Below are positions 23,101 through 31,684 of a stretch of 52,787 nucleotides of DNA, piece by piece. Numbering within the stretch: the stretch's first letter is position 1; each line of letters begins with the position of its first letter. The DNA lies in assembly GCA_017522945.1 (NCBI GenBank), contig JAFWXT010000085.1, forward strand, positions 1-52,787. Reading direction: 5' to 3'. The notes under the pieces were generated by a model. That model saw only the letters and a program-made list of their open reading frames with translations, made no database searches and was not told the origin of the DNA. A program made the position numbers and the translations under genes. This DNA is from Clostridia bacterium (GTDB lineage: Bacteria > Bacillota > Clostridia > Christensenellales > Borkfalkiaceae).

Positions 23101-25598
23101 GTGAAAAGGCGCAAGTGGTAACTTCTACGGTTGAAGCGCAAACTAATCCAAGGTTTACAACTTCATCGGGCAACCCAACTAAAGACAAAGTTTTTATTTT
23201 AAGTTTAACCGAGGCAGAAACCTATTTTACTAGCGATAGCGCGCGTGCTTGTGAGCCAACTGAATACGCTATAACACGCAAGGCTAGGTACGATATAAAA
23301 ACTGGCAAAACAACTTGGTGGCTTCGTACACCTGGATCGCAACCTAATAGAGCAACGCAAGTTTCAATGAGTGGCTTCGTTTTAGGTGGTGGTCAAATTG
23401 TAAACGGCGATAGTAGCCTTTATATCGATGGCGTTCGCCCTGCTATTTGGGTATATACTGATGAAACTCGCGAGCCTGTAGTTAGCAAAAATACTACTAA
23501 AAATCTTAACTTAAGTAAAGAAGTAAAAACAACCGACGATAAGTATAAAAAAGGCGCGATTATTACCTTTGGTAATTATCCTTTAGTTAGCGAAGATAAA
23601 AAAGAGCCTATCGAGTGGGAAATTATTGATAAACAAGATAGCCAAATTTTGGTAATTAGCAAATATGGGCTCGACGGCAAAAAATTTGATGAAGAATACT
23701 TAGAAAGCACTTGGGATGATTGTACTTTAAGAACTTGGCTAAATAACGAGTTTTTAAACCAAGCGTTTAAAAAAGAAGAACAGTCCTTAATAAAAACAAG
23801 TTTGGTAAAGGCGGAAGCAACGCCGGGATACGTAGTATATCCAGGTAATTCAACTAACGATAAAATATTTTTGTTAAGCGTTAACGAAGCAAATAAATAT
23901 TTTTCTTCAAAAAGCAAAAGGCAATGTAAGGTTAGTGAATACGCAGTAAAAAATAAAGCGTATAAATGGTCTAACGAAAACTGTTCTTGGTGGCTTCGTA
24001 GTACGGGATTTAATGCGCTTCAAGCATCATTCGTAAGCCATTTGGGTGAAATATCAACGCTTGGCTATAAAGTTAACGATGGTAGTTCGGCGGTTCGCCC
24101 TGCGTTATGGATAGATACGAAATTTGCAAAAAACGGGCAAATTAATTTAAAACTTGAAAAGGATTTGAATGTTATAGCAAATACTCAAACACCTGCAAGC
24201 ACGGTTTTAAACAAAATCCAAGAAGTTAAGGAAGAAACGCAAAAAAATGTTACGCTAAATGCTAATAAAAACCCAACTGCAACTCAAACAACGGCAGTTA
24301 AAACTGCAACAACTAGTGATAACTGCCCTTATAAAGTGGGTGACTTAGTTGCTTACGGTTATTATCCACAATCAAGCGCAAACACACGCGATTTAATCGA
24401 GTGGAAAGTTATTGATAAGCAAGGGGGTAACCTTTTACTAATTAGTAAATATGCACTAGATAGTAAAAAGTTTAACGAAAATTACGTTGATACCGTTTGG
24501 AAAAATTGTAGTTTAAGAGCTTGGCTTAACGGCGAATTTATTAAAAAGGCTTTTACAACCGAGCAAATAAACGGCATAATACCTGCAAGCGTAGTGCCTG
24601 AAGCTCGCCCCGATACCATTGGGAATATTGGCGAAACCACAACTGATAAAGTGTTTATTTTAAGCATTTCAGAAGCCGAAAGGTATTTTAAATATAACGC
24701 CGAAAGGGGCACTACTCCTACTGCTTACGCCCTAAAACAAGGTGTTTATAGTTACGATGGGCATTGTTGCTACTGGCTTCGCAACGTTGGAAATAAAATG
24801 GCAACCGACGTTTATCACGGTGGGCATATTGATAAAAACGGATATAGCATTATTAGTTCTATTCCTGCAGTTCGCCCTGCAATGTGGGTGAGTGGTAACG
24901 CTATTAAGTGTGGTAATTTAAAGAGTGCTGAGCCAGCTTTAAGTAGTCAACCTGCAACAAACGGTAAACCACAGCCTGCAAAAGTAGCAGAAAAGCCCAA
25001 AATTGCTTTAATAGACGCGAAAGTTGGCGATATTATTACCTTTGGTAGTTATAGCCAGTCGAGCGCAAGCGAAAAAGAGCCTATTGAGTGGATTGTTCTT
25101 GAAAAGAAATTAAGTAAAATACTTGTAATCAGCAAAATGGGGCTTATAAACAAAAAATTTAACGAAAAGCTTACAAAAGTAACTTGGGAAGATTGCTCAC
25201 TTAGAAGTTGGCTTAACAAACAGTTTGTTGATAGTGCGTTTAATGCCAAAGAATTAAGCCAAATTGAAACTACTTCGGTTTATTACGAAAAACTTGGTTT
25301 GTTTAAAAAGAAAAAAGCAGCAGGCGTAACACAAGATAAGGTGTTTTTATTAAGTGTTGATGAAGCACAATTTCATTTAACCACTACCCAAAAAAAGTGT
25401 GTGCCAACAGCAGTTGCTAAGAAACAAGGCATTTATACGGATAGTTTTAGCGGAAATTGTTGGTGGTTTCTTCGCACGCCGGGTAGCGAACAAAAAGAGG
25501 TGGCAATCGTGTTTTCCGATGGAAAAATTAATGAAAACGGAAATTCTGTTGATAGTAATTACGGTATTGTTCGCCCTGCAATGTGGATTAAGTATTAA
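20112..25598 (+). CDS. Zinc-ribbon / TIR protein with six DUF6273-like domains
   Basis: This 1828-residue protein starts with the locus zinc ribbon (YCKNCGGT...CENCG; C6, C9, C23, C26). A helical region follows, then a TIR domain (about 178-320; RDVFVAYSSADMAYV, LFISSKNSR). The position usually held by the catalytic glutamate appears to be Gln in NYQHALESAM. A coiled coil rich in Gln/Glu/Lys lies at about 338-395. Six DUF6273-like domains begin near 429, 642, 925, 1149, 1413 and 1641; each opens with (F/L)G(K/S/N)YPQS-type sequence, contains SLRxWLN, and ends WWLR(S/T)PG...VRPA(M/I/L)W. Thr/Lys/Ala linkers join them. No transmembrane segment is seen. It may be a sensor with repeated binding domains; ligand unknown. 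Confidence 0.85.
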   Translation: MIELYCKNCGGTLQPISEDICKCENCGSTYTQVTAKKQQELLDGFLNKQKQDKLNSLRRHLWQEVTAKFIDSSKIISICLDIKNIYPNDFLANFYEVACGKNTAQTTDFIDQIDAQENYDTIEQVVNFLIKSLKSEYLLSVNNLIERAYKGRDLQTYNRLTTAFASQAELVEEGVYEINIPRDVFVAYSSADMAYVQQAVTALEEQGITCFVAMRNLQHGAGAVDNYQHALESAMDNCKIVLFISSKNSRSLKCDAVKHELPYLKKSDLAKLSLKFPNVPYEKIDYRYKKPRIQWRIDDNKSLAVDRLIGEIFNGLEYCYSVDSVIERVGEYLFGETYEEEPSAVQKQLEEQNKLLQKQLEQQKEFLKKQAEEQEKRLKEELKKKVASLNNEPQKSPNVSESKQPALKDTNVNENSQATLTNTKVGDYIKFGKYPQSDANTKEDIEWLVLDTQGSKALVISKYALDCQKYNDKKIDVTWETCSLRKWLNGKFINTAFSTKEKKFIQTTLVSADKNPDHKTNPGNETEDKVFLLSIQQRGKYLPITKEKFCKPTKYAKDNKLFTSSNDACSWWLRSPGYCQTNASSVQITGYLDSYDSVICDNAVRPAMWVELDEQAKQDNQVSKKTILNKPVKSYKNAEVGDIIQFGKYPQSVANTKEDIEWLVLDKQEGKLLVISKYGLDRKKYNEQFEEKTTWENCSLRNWLNNEFINNAFTSEESKKIQASCVRADKNPSYNTNPGISTNDKVFLLSTNEVNKYFTSDKERECKITAYAKGSLFKDKNDNCDWWLRSPGKAQDRASIVGGAGSVNNYGNYVGNSDNAVRPAMWIYVEEPKKEEPKTEESTTLSKAKKADTATKTAVTKTTATEKATATTKTTKTAVTKTTATENIAESKKEPAKTLSATAEAKPLAKTEAKKQDDKYKKGAIITLGSYPQSSSTQKEPIEWKIIKKQGNKALLISKHALDTKVFHSKEESITWENCSLRTWLNTEFFNTAFLDSEKAQVVTSTVEAQTNPRFTTSSGNPTKDKVFILSLTEAETYFTSDSARACEPTEYAITRKARYDIKTGKTTWWLRTPGSQPNRATQVSMSGFVLGGGQIVNGDSSLYIDGVRPAIWVYTDETREPVVSKNTTKNLNLSKEVKTTDDKYKKGAIITFGNYPLVSEDKKEPIEWEIIDKQDSQILVISKYGLDGKKFDEEYLESTWDDCTLRTWLNNEFLNQAFKKEEQSLIKTSLVKAEATPGYVVYPGNSTNDKIFLLSVNEANKYFSSKSKRQCKVSEYAVKNKAYKWSNENCSWWLRSTGFNALQASFVSHLGEISTLGYKVNDGSSAVRPALWIDTKFAKNGQINLKLEKDLNVIANTQTPASTVLNKIQEVKEETQKNVTLNANKNPTATQTTAVKTATTSDNCPYKVGDLVAYGYYPQSSANTRDLIEWKVIDKQGGNLLLISKYALDSKKFNENYVDTVWKNCSLRAWLNGEFIKKAFTTEQINGIIPASVVPEARPDTIGNIGETTTDKVFILSISEAERYFKYNAERGTTPTAYALKQGVYSYDGHCCYWLRNVGNKMATDVYHGGHIDKNGYSIISSIPAVRPAMWVSGNAIKCGNLKSAEPALSSQPATNGKPQPAKVAEKPKIALIDAKVGDIITFGSYSQSSASEKEPIEWIVLEKKLSKILVISKMGLINKKFNEKLTKVTWEDCSLRSWLNKQFVDSAFNAKELSQIETTSVYYEKLGLFKKKKAAGVTQDKVFLLSVDEAQFHLTTTQKKCVPTAVAKKQGIYTDSFSGNCWWFLRTPGSEQKEVAIVFSDGKINENGNSVDSNYGIVRPAMWIKY
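22681..22770 (+). repeat. Direct repeat in a Thr/Lys/Ala linker
   Basis: A 30-base unit (22681-22710) recurs at 22741-22770 with one mismatch, exactly 60 bases later. It encodes the linker between the second and third DUF6273-like domains (TAVTKTTATE). Expansion or loss between strains is likely. Confidence 0.8.
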
Positions 25599-25616
25599 AA
25601 AGTATAAAAACAACAA

Positions 25617-25654
25617 AAAACGGTTTGGAATTAAAATTTCCAAGCCGTTTTTTT
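25617..25654. terminator. Bidirectional terminator between convergent genes
   Basis: AACGGTTTGGAA pairs with TTCCAAGCCGTT (one G-U pair) around a seven-base loop, with A run before and T run after. It serves the TIR gene on the plus strand and the desulfidase-family gene on the minus strand. Confidence 0.9.
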
Positions 25655-25686
25655 ATGCTTAATAATATTTATTTGTTGTAAGTTTT

Positions 25687-26964
25687 TTAACCGTTGTCGC
25701 CGTCAAGCATAATTTTAATTATCTCTTTATCCGTTTCGCTCATTCCAGTTGATGCTACCTGCGAAACGCTTTCAATGGTCTTTTCAACGTTTTCTTTAAC
25801 AAGCCCGTCGCCTGCAAAAAATTGTTTTCCGCTATAGTGCATTTGTAAGCCTAAAAGCCCCGATTCAACTGCGGTTGCTACCTTTGCAGCGCAACTTGCC
25901 TTTGCACCGTCACATAAAATACCCGAGTCGATTGCAAGGGCGTTAACGAGCGTATGAGAAACGTCTTCGTAGTTGCCACCTAAAAGATATGCAACCCCAC
26001 AACCTGCTCCAGCTCCTGCAGAAACCGCACCACAGTAAGCAGATAAAGTGCCTATGCCTGCTTTTAAGTGTAGGGTAATTAGATTAGATATACATAGCGC
26101 GCGGTATAACTTTTCGTTTGGGATTTTAAGCCCCCTTGCGTAAACGATAACGGGGATAGAAGTTGCCATACCTTGGTTACCGCTTCCCGAGTTGATAATA
26201 ACGGGCAAATCGCAACCGTTCATTCTTGCGTCGCTACCTGCGGCGGCGTAAGCCTTTGCTGTCATTTTAATATCGGGTTGATATGAACGTAAAATTATTT
26301 TTCCTATACTTGCGCCGTAATCACCGCGTATGCCTTCTTCGGCAATAGCCATATTGTATTCAATTTGTCTATCTAAAATTTGCTTAACGTCGTCTATTTT
26401 AACAATATCGGCAAACTCGGTTATATCCTTTACACAAAGCAAGGTTTTTTCTTTTGAGCGAAGTTCAATAGGGGGTACGTTTTCGTAAACTATTTGGTTG
26501 TTTTTTTGCATAAACACAATATTAGTGTGGCTACGCATTATTCGCACTTTCGCGCTATTTTCTTTACCTTTTAAAGTTACTGTAATATCAAAAACGTCGC
26601 ATCTGTCGGGCACTACAATTTCTAAAGGAAAGTCCTTTACCGCTTGTTTAATTTGGGCGATTTGCTTTTTTGTAACCTTTGAAATGGTTTCAAGCTTAGC
26701 ATCAGAATTTCCGCAAACGAGCCCTGCACAAAAGGCAGGTTTAATACCTTTCATGCCACCGGTATTCGGTACGGTTACACTTTTTGCGTTTTTAACTATA
26801 TTCGCGCTTATTTCAAGTTTGCCTAAAACCGCATTTTCGCCAAGTAAATCACGAGTTTTTGCAACGGCATAGGCTATAGAAATAGGCTCGGTGCAACCCA
26901 TTGCAGGAACTAACTCTTCTTTAAGTAAGTTTAAATAGGTTTGATATTTTTCTTTTGAAAGCAT
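25687..26964 (-). CDS. L-cysteine desulfidase / UPF0597 family protein (CyuA-like)
   Basis: This 425-residue protein belongs to the UPF0597 (YhaM/CyuA) family, which has the fold of the L-serine dehydratase alpha chain. Members degrade L-cysteine to pyruvate, sulfide and ammonia using an iron-sulfur cluster. Landmarks are MGCTEPISIAYA (C24), VPNTGGMKG near 59, INSGSGNQGMATSIPV and the Gly/Ala-rich AYCGAVSAGAGAGCGVAYLL, plus the later ILCDGAKASCAAK cysteines. AAAGGATAAAAC precedes the ATG on the minus strand. It is alone, with its own promoter. Sulfide production and cysteine detoxification is the likely role; substrate specificity is not provable here. Confidence 0.9.
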   Translation of the reverse strand: MLSKEKYQTYLNLLKEELVPAMGCTEPISIAYAVAKTRDLLGENAVLGKLEISANIVKNAKSVTVPNTGGMKGIKPAFCAGLVCGNSDAKLETISKVTKKQIAQIKQAVKDFPLEIVVPDRCDVFDITVTLKGKENSAKVRIMRSHTNIVFMQKNNQIVYENVPPIELRSKEKTLLCVKDITEFADIVKIDDVKQILDRQIEYNMAIAEEGIRGDYGASIGKIILRSYQPDIKMTAKAYAAAGSDARMNGCDLPVIINSGSGNQGMATSIPVIVYARGLKIPNEKLYRALCISNLITLHLKAGIGTLSAYCGAVSAGAGAGCGVAYLLGGNYEDVSHTLVNALAIDSGILCDGAKASCAAKVATAVESGLLGLQMHYSGKQFFAGDGLVKENVEKTIESVSQVASTGMSETDKEIIKIMLDGDNG

Positions 26965-26993
26965 TGTTTTATCCTTTAACTATCGTTTGTAAT

Positions 26994-27022
26994 ATTTTAA
27001 CATAAAAAGCAAGTTATAGCAA
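26994..27022 (-). promoter_or_regulatory. Promoter of the desulfidase-family gene
   Basis: On the minus strand TTGCTA (27017-27022) and TAAAAT (26994-26999) are 17 bases apart, about 30 bases before the start. Confidence 0.6.
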
Positions 27023-27132
27023 TGTTTTTACTTTAAAAAGATTAAAATATTAGTTTTTAGTGGTTTTTAAAATATAAAAAAGCCATAAAACGCATAATTT
27101 GTTGCATAATAAGACTAAGTAATTAAAAAGGG

Positions 27133-27161
27133 TTGACTTAAAAATTTTTAATTGATATAAT
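27133..27161 (+). promoter_or_regulatory. Promoter of the V/A-type ATPase operon
   Basis: TTGACT (27133-27138) and TATAAT (27156-27161) are 17 bases apart. The leader then holds an imperfect hairpin (about 27186-27225: ATGAGCG/CGCTTAT plus T/A runs) whose role is unclear. Confidence 0.75.
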
Positions 27162-27253
27162 AATATTATATTATAATGGGTGGGTATGAGCGTTTTTTAA
27201 AAAACTAAAAAAAATCGCTTATAACCTTAAAGTAATAAAAAAGTTGGTAAAAT

Positions 27254-27574
27254 ATGATAAACGAAGTTATTAACGACATTTTGCAAGCCGAAAAACAGGC
27301 TGAAGAAATTATACAAAAAGCGCAAGACAATAGCGCCGAAATTTTAGCGCGTGCAGATAATGAAGCTTTAAAAATTTTAGCCGATGCTAAAGTAGAAGCT
27401 AAACTTTTACGCGAAAATATTCAACGCGAAAGCGCTAAAAAAGCTGAAAGCGAATATAAAAAGGCTATTAGTGAAAGCGAAGAACAAGTTAATAACTTAA
27501 AATCACAAAAAAGCGAACTTATTAAAAGCGTTAGCGAGCAAATTTTTGGGAGTATTGTAAATGGCAATTGCTAA
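27254..27574 (+). CDS. ntpH: V/A-type ATPase peripheral stalk subunit (G/H)
   Basis: This 106-residue protein is one long Ala/Glu/Lys-rich helix, as expected of the G/H subunit that pairs with subunit E to form the peripheral stalk (stator) of V/A-type ATPases. It is the first gene of a nine-gene operon and overlaps the subunit I gene by 14 bases, which implies translational coupling. Little besides coiled coil can be seen in the sequence; position and size decide the call. GTTGGTAAAAT precedes the ATG, a weak ribosome-binding site. Confidence 0.85.
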   Translation: MINEVINDILQAEKQAEEIIQKAQDNSAEILARADNEALKILADAKVEAKLLRENIQRESAKKAESEYKKAISESEEQVNNLKSQKSELIKSVSEQIFGSIVNGNC

Positions 27575-29525
27575 AATGCTCAAAATGCGCCTGATAAGTA
27601 TCGATGGCGAGCAAGATGCTATTTTAAACGCCTTGCATAAAACCGCTTCGGTACAGCTTGATAAGGAGCAACCATCCTTTGACGGTTTAAAAAAGATTCA
27701 GTGCGATAAGAGCGAAGTTAAAGACAAACGAGAGCGTGTTGAAACCGCGCTTTCCATAATAACGCGATATGCCAAAGAAGTAATGAAAGCGCTTCCTTAT
27801 GCAGACGGGTTCTCAGTTGATTACGCTAACTTTATGGCAATAAAGGGCGAAGAGAATAAGTGGCTTGATATATGCGACGAAGTTAAGCAATTTAGCGAAG
27901 ATATTTCGCGTTTAAAGGCTGAAATTTTAGTTAAAGAAAGCGAACTTGAAGGTTTTAAGCCTTACCAAGGCATTAACGAAAGGTTTTCACAGTTTAAAAA
28001 CACTAAAAAAACCGTTTGCAAACTTGGATATAGCGAAAAAGGTAAGTTTACAAAGCTTATTGAAGCAATAAAAGATATACCGCTACTTCAAATCACTAAC
28101 CTTTACGAGTTTGACAAGGGTATTAGTTATTGCGTGATATATCACGAAAGCATTTTACAAGAAGCTGAAAGAATTTTATCCGAGCATGCGTTTATAAGAT
28201 GCTTACACACAGGCGATTTTACTGCGAGTGAAAAGATTGACGAGATAAGCGAAGATATAAAACGAAAACGCAACGAAATTCAAGTTTTGAAGGACAAAAT
28301 AGTTCAAAAAACAAAGAACTTTATGGGGCTCAAAACCCTTTCGGACTATTATTTGTTTGAACTTGAAAAGTTATCGGGACAAGATGGTTTTTTACGAAGC
28401 GAACGAACTTTCTTACTTGAAGCCTTCGTTCCTGAAGAAAAAAGGGCAGAAGTTGAAACCGCGCTTAAAGATTTAAGCGGTAATATTTACACCGAGTTTG
28501 AGCTTTTGAGTAAAGATGACTTTGCTCCAACACTAATGAAAAACAAAAAGCTTACCAGCTCGTTTGAATTCGTTACCAACCTATATTCTGTTCCAAAATA
28601 TATGGAATTCGATCCTAACGCGATACTCGGCGTATTCTTTAGTTTATTCTTAGGCTTTATGACTGCCGACGTTGGCTACGGCTTACTAATGATAATCGGT
28701 GGTTTATTATTTGCTAAAAAACAAAAGCGTGAAACGGGTCTTAAAAAACTTGCTATAGTTTTAGCAATGGCAGGCGTTCCAACCTTAATATTCGGGTTGC
28801 TGTTTGATAGTTTCTTGGGGGTTTCACTTCTTCAAACCTTAAATCTTATAGATAAACCTTTCTTGCCCGACCCGATTAAAGATTCTTCGGTGCTTGCAGG
28901 TATAAGCGTTCCAACCTTACTTTTAATGTGTTTAGGAATGGGCGTTATACACATTATGGCCTCGCTATTTGTTAGCGCGATAATTCAGTTTAAAGAAGGC
29001 AAGATTATCGATGGTATTTGTGATGGGCTTATAATGGCGATATTCCTACTCGGGTTGTTTTTATTCGTGTACGACGCAACTAGCCCTTCAGTTAATATGG
29101 GTAGCATACCGATAATAACTATGATTTCGGCAGTTGTTTTAGGCGCGGTTACGGCAGGTAGATACGTTAAGGGATTTGGCAAGTTTACAAAAGGTTTCGG
29201 CTTTGTGTACGGACTTATCAACTATATGTCGGATATTCTTAGCTACGCGCGTTTATACGGACTAATGTTATCGGGCGCGCAAATTGCTCAAATCGTATCA
29301 AATCAATTAGCATTGCCTATGGCATCTAATGGAGTGGGCGGACTTATAGGTTGTATTTTAATAATGCTTATAGGGCATATATTTAACGTTGCAATGGGGC
29401 TTTTAGGTGCGTTTATTCACGGCGCAAGATTACAATACGTTGAGTTCTTCTCGCATTTCTATACGGGTGACGGCGAACTCTTTAAGCCACTTGGCAGAAA
29501 CTTTGAACATATTTATTTAGAGTAG
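27561..29525 (+). CDS. ntpI: V/A-type ATPase membrane subunit I (a subunit)
   Basis: This 654-residue subunit forms the ion half-channels and connects the stalk to the membrane. Residues 1-350 are the soluble coiled-coil arm. About seven or eight transmembrane segments follow (FFSLFLGFMTADVGYGLLMI onward). The segment MSDILSYARLYGLMLSGAQI carries the conserved arginine that faces the K-ring, and GHIFNVAMGLLGAFIHGARL follows. Length fits the family. It overlaps ntpH at its start and is followed by a 119-base gap before ntpK, longer than elsewhere in the operon. Confidence 0.95.
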   Translation: MAIAKMLKMRLISIDGEQDAILNALHKTASVQLDKEQPSFDGLKKIQCDKSEVKDKRERVETALSIITRYAKEVMKALPYADGFSVDYANFMAIKGEENKWLDICDEVKQFSEDISRLKAEILVKESELEGFKPYQGINERFSQFKNTKKTVCKLGYSEKGKFTKLIEAIKDIPLLQITNLYEFDKGISYCVIYHESILQEAERILSEHAFIRCLHTGDFTASEKIDEISEDIKRKRNEIQVLKDKIVQKTKNFMGLKTLSDYYLFELEKLSGQDGFLRSERTFLLEAFVPEEKRAEVETALKDLSGNIYTEFELLSKDDFAPTLMKNKKLTSSFEFVTNLYSVPKYMEFDPNAILGVFFSLFLGFMTADVGYGLLMIIGGLLFAKKQKRETGLKKLAIVLAMAGVPTLIFGLLFDSFLGVSLLQTLNLIDKPFLPDPIKDSSVLAGISVPTLLLMCLGMGVIHIMASLFVSAIIQFKEGKIIDGICDGLIMAIFLLGLFLFVYDATSPSVNMGSIPIITMISAVVLGAVTAGRYVKGFGKFTKGFGFVYGLINYMSDILSYARLYGLMLSGAQIAQIVSNQLALPMASNGVGGLIGCILIMLIGHIFNVAMGLLGAFIHGARLQYVEFFSHFYTGDGELFKPLGRNFEHIYLE

Positions 29526-29644
29526 GCTCTGTCAAACTGATATTTGTGGCTTTATATTATAAAAAACAAACAAATTTAATTTTTTCTTAATCGCTTAAAG
29601 CGTAAAAATAAAAAAATCTTTTTAAAAAATAGGAGAATAAAAAA

Positions 29645-30094
29645 ATGAACGGTCTTTCAATAGGTATTTTATCTTTAGCACTATGTATGATTTTATGTGG
29701 AACTGGTAGCGCATTAGCACTTTTCAAAACTGGTAGCGCAGCTGCTGGCGTTATCGGCGAAGATCCAAAGAAGTATTCAAAGGTTTTCGTATTATCAGTT
29801 CTTCCTGCAACACTAGGTATTTACGGTTTCGTAGTAGCGCTTATCGGTATGAGTAACCTTTCAGCTAATATGGATCTTAACGCAGGTTTAGCAGTTTTAT
29901 TTGCTACGCTTCCTATGACCTTAGTTGGTTTTATTTCAGCATACTTCCAAGGTAAAACTTCTATTTCTTCAATTCAAGCAGTTGCTAAAGAAGATTCTAT
30001 CAGCGGTAAAATGATTCTTTTCCCTGCGATGGTTGAAACTTACGCAATTTTAGCGCTTGTTATCACTATTATGTTATTTACAGCAGGTAAATAA
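29645..30094 (+). CDS. ntpK: V/A-type ATPase proteolipid subunit K (rotor ring)
   Basis: This 149-residue protein has four transmembrane segments in two hairpins, the 16-kDa type of rotor subunit. Compared with Enterococcus hirae NtpK, whose Na+ ligands are L61, T64, Q65, Q110 and E139, the matching residues here are L53, T56, L57, Q102 and E131. Four are kept and Gln65 is replaced by Leu. The carboxylate E131 lies in FPAMVETYAIL. AGGAGAATAAAAAA precedes the ATG. The ring probably carries Na+ or H+; loss of the Gln ligand makes the ion uncertain. Confidence 0.95.
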   Translation: MNGLSIGILSLALCMILCGTGSALALFKTGSAAAGVIGEDPKKYSKVFVLSVLPATLGIYGFVVALIGMSNLSANMDLNAGLAVLFATLPMTLVGFISAYFQGKTSISSIQAVAKEDSISGKMILFPAMVETYAILALVITIMLFTAGK

Positions 30095-30117
30095 TTAGCG
30101 TTTACTGGAGTAAAAAA

Positions 30118-30690
30118 ATGAACGACAAAGAAGTTATCTCGCGCAAGATAATTGAAGATGCTTCTTTGCAGGCTGAAAATATTTGTTTAAAAGCTAATCA
30201 AAAAGCCGAACAAGTTGTTGCCGATGCGAAGTCAAGTGCCAAAGAAGAACTTGATTTAGTAAAACAAAATGCACTAACCGACGGAGAAATGCTTGTTCAA
30301 AGAAAACAAACCATTGCTAAATTAGAAGCAAAAAAGGTTGTTCTTAGCGGTAAACAACAAATTATCGATAGCGTTTTTGATGCGGTTAAACAAAAACTTT
30401 TGGCTATGCAAAAAAGTGAATATTTATCTTTCGTGACAAAACAAATAGAAAAACACGCACAAAATGGTGATTGCGTGTCGATATGTACGTCTGCGCCTAT
30501 TTCTTTAGAAGATATTCTTTCTCTTGAAGTGGCAAAGGCTAAAAATTTAACTGCCCAAAAATGCGAAAATTTTGGTGGCGGTATTAAACTATTAGGAAGT
30601 AAAACGGATATTGATTTAAGTTTTAATGCTATCGTTAAACAATATGGCGATAACAACTTACAGGATATTTCTAAAAAATTATTTAATTAA
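30118..30690 (+). CDS. ntpE: V/A-type ATPase subunit E (peripheral stalk)
   Basis: This 190-residue protein has the subunit E layout: a long N-terminal helix (1-110) that pairs with subunit H, then a small globular domain (GGGIKLLGSKTDIDLSFNAI) that contacts the catalytic head. It lies 23 bases after ntpK, with a GGAG ribosome-binding site, and its stop is one base before the ntpC start codon. Confidence 0.9.
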   Translation: MNDKEVISRKIIEDASLQAENICLKANQKAEQVVADAKSSAKEELDLVKQNALTDGEMLVQRKQTIAKLEAKKVVLSGKQQIIDSVFDAVKQKLLAMQKSEYLSFVTKQIEKHAQNGDCVSICTSAPISLEDILSLEVAKAKNLTAQKCENFGGGIKLLGSKTDIDLSFNAIVKQYGDNNLQDISKKLFN

Positions 30691-30691
30691 A

Positions 30692-31672
30692 ATGAGCGCA
30701 GTTAACAAAAGTATTGATTATATAAACTCAATATGTAAATACCGCGAGCAAAAGCTTTTGGGCCGTGAACGTATTATGCGTATGGCTGAAGCTGAGGACT
30801 TACAAACCGCTTTTGATATCTTATGTGAAAGCGATTTTGGCGGTGATAAACTTTCGCTAAGCGTTAACGATTTTGAACGCTTAATAATAGCGGAAGAACT
30901 TTTGCTATGCGATTTTGTTAAAGAGTTTGCGCCTACTAAAGAAATTGAAAAATACTGTTTAATTTCTTACGATTTTTATAATGCTGAAGTTATAGTTAAG
31001 GGCGAATTTATCGGTCAAGATTATTCTTCGTTTTTATCTAACTGTGGTTTAATCGATATTCAAACCTTAATTAAAGCAATCGAAAGCAATAATCTTAACG
31101 ATTTACCTAAGGAACTTGGATGTGCAATTAGCGAAAGCAAAAGCGCGCTTAAAAACGGTAAGGGCGGTATGGTAGTAGGCTCTATCTTTTTAAAATCTAA
31201 AAACGAGTATTTAGATAGCCTTATTAAAACCGCATATCTTCGCGAGATTTTTAAAGCAGAAACCCTACTTAATTCGGTTGCTATTTGTTTAAGGGCAAAA
31301 AGGGTAGATATTGCAAGCGAGCAAATTTTAAACCGTGTGGATTTAAGCGAAAACGCTATTAAAGATTTATGCGAACTTAACGAGAATAAAATTAAAGCGC
31401 ATTTTGAAAAATCGTTATTTAAAGAAATCGTGCTAAACGCGGTAGCACAAGCAAAGCAAGGTAAACCACTCGTTGAACTTGAAAACTTTATTTCAAGTTT
31501 TGGCGCAGGGCGTATGATTGCTAACAGATATTTAGAAAATATGGGAACAAATCCCTTTATGCTATATTATTTTAAACGTAAAAACGAAATTGCGTGCGTA
31601 AGAACAATTTTAACGGGCAAAGCAAACGGTCTTAATACCGAAGAAATTAAGCGCAGAATTATCGTTAGTTAA
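30692..31672 (+). CDS. ntpC: V/A-type ATPase subunit C
   Basis: Subunit C links the central stalk to the rotor ring. I start it at the ATG at 30692 (MSAVNKSIDYINSICKYREQ; 326 residues) because the longer in-frame ORF beginning at 30626 would overlap ntpE by 65 bases and its extra 22 residues do not look like the family. The all-helical sequence with repeated YLR/LLSCE-like helices and the C-terminal NPFMLYYFKRKNEIACVRTI segment fit the family. No strong ribosome-binding site is seen, so coupling to ntpE translation is likely. Confidence 0.92.
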   Translation: MSAVNKSIDYINSICKYREQKLLGRERIMRMAEAEDLQTAFDILCESDFGGDKLSLSVNDFERLIIAEELLLCDFVKEFAPTKEIEKYCLISYDFYNAEVIVKGEFIGQDYSSFLSNCGLIDIQTLIKAIESNNLNDLPKELGCAISESKSALKNGKGGMVVGSIFLKSKNEYLDSLIKTAYLREIFKAETLLNSVAICLRAKRVDIASEQILNRVDLSENAIKDLCELNENKIKAHFEKSLFKEIVLNAVAQAKQGKPLVELENFISSFGAGRMIANRYLENMGTNPFMLYYFKRKNEIACVRTILTGKANGLNTEEIKRRIIVS

Positions 31673-31684
31673 AGGATTAAAAAA

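Noticed and set aside
20112..25598. Diversity-generating retroelement target (variable lectin-like domains)
   Set aside because: No reverse transcriptase, accessory gene or template repeat is seen; the six domains differ as ordinary diverged repeats.
30626..30691. Upstream extension of ntpC
   Set aside because: The extra 22 codons overlap ntpE and do not look like subunit C; the ATG at 30692 fits the family start.
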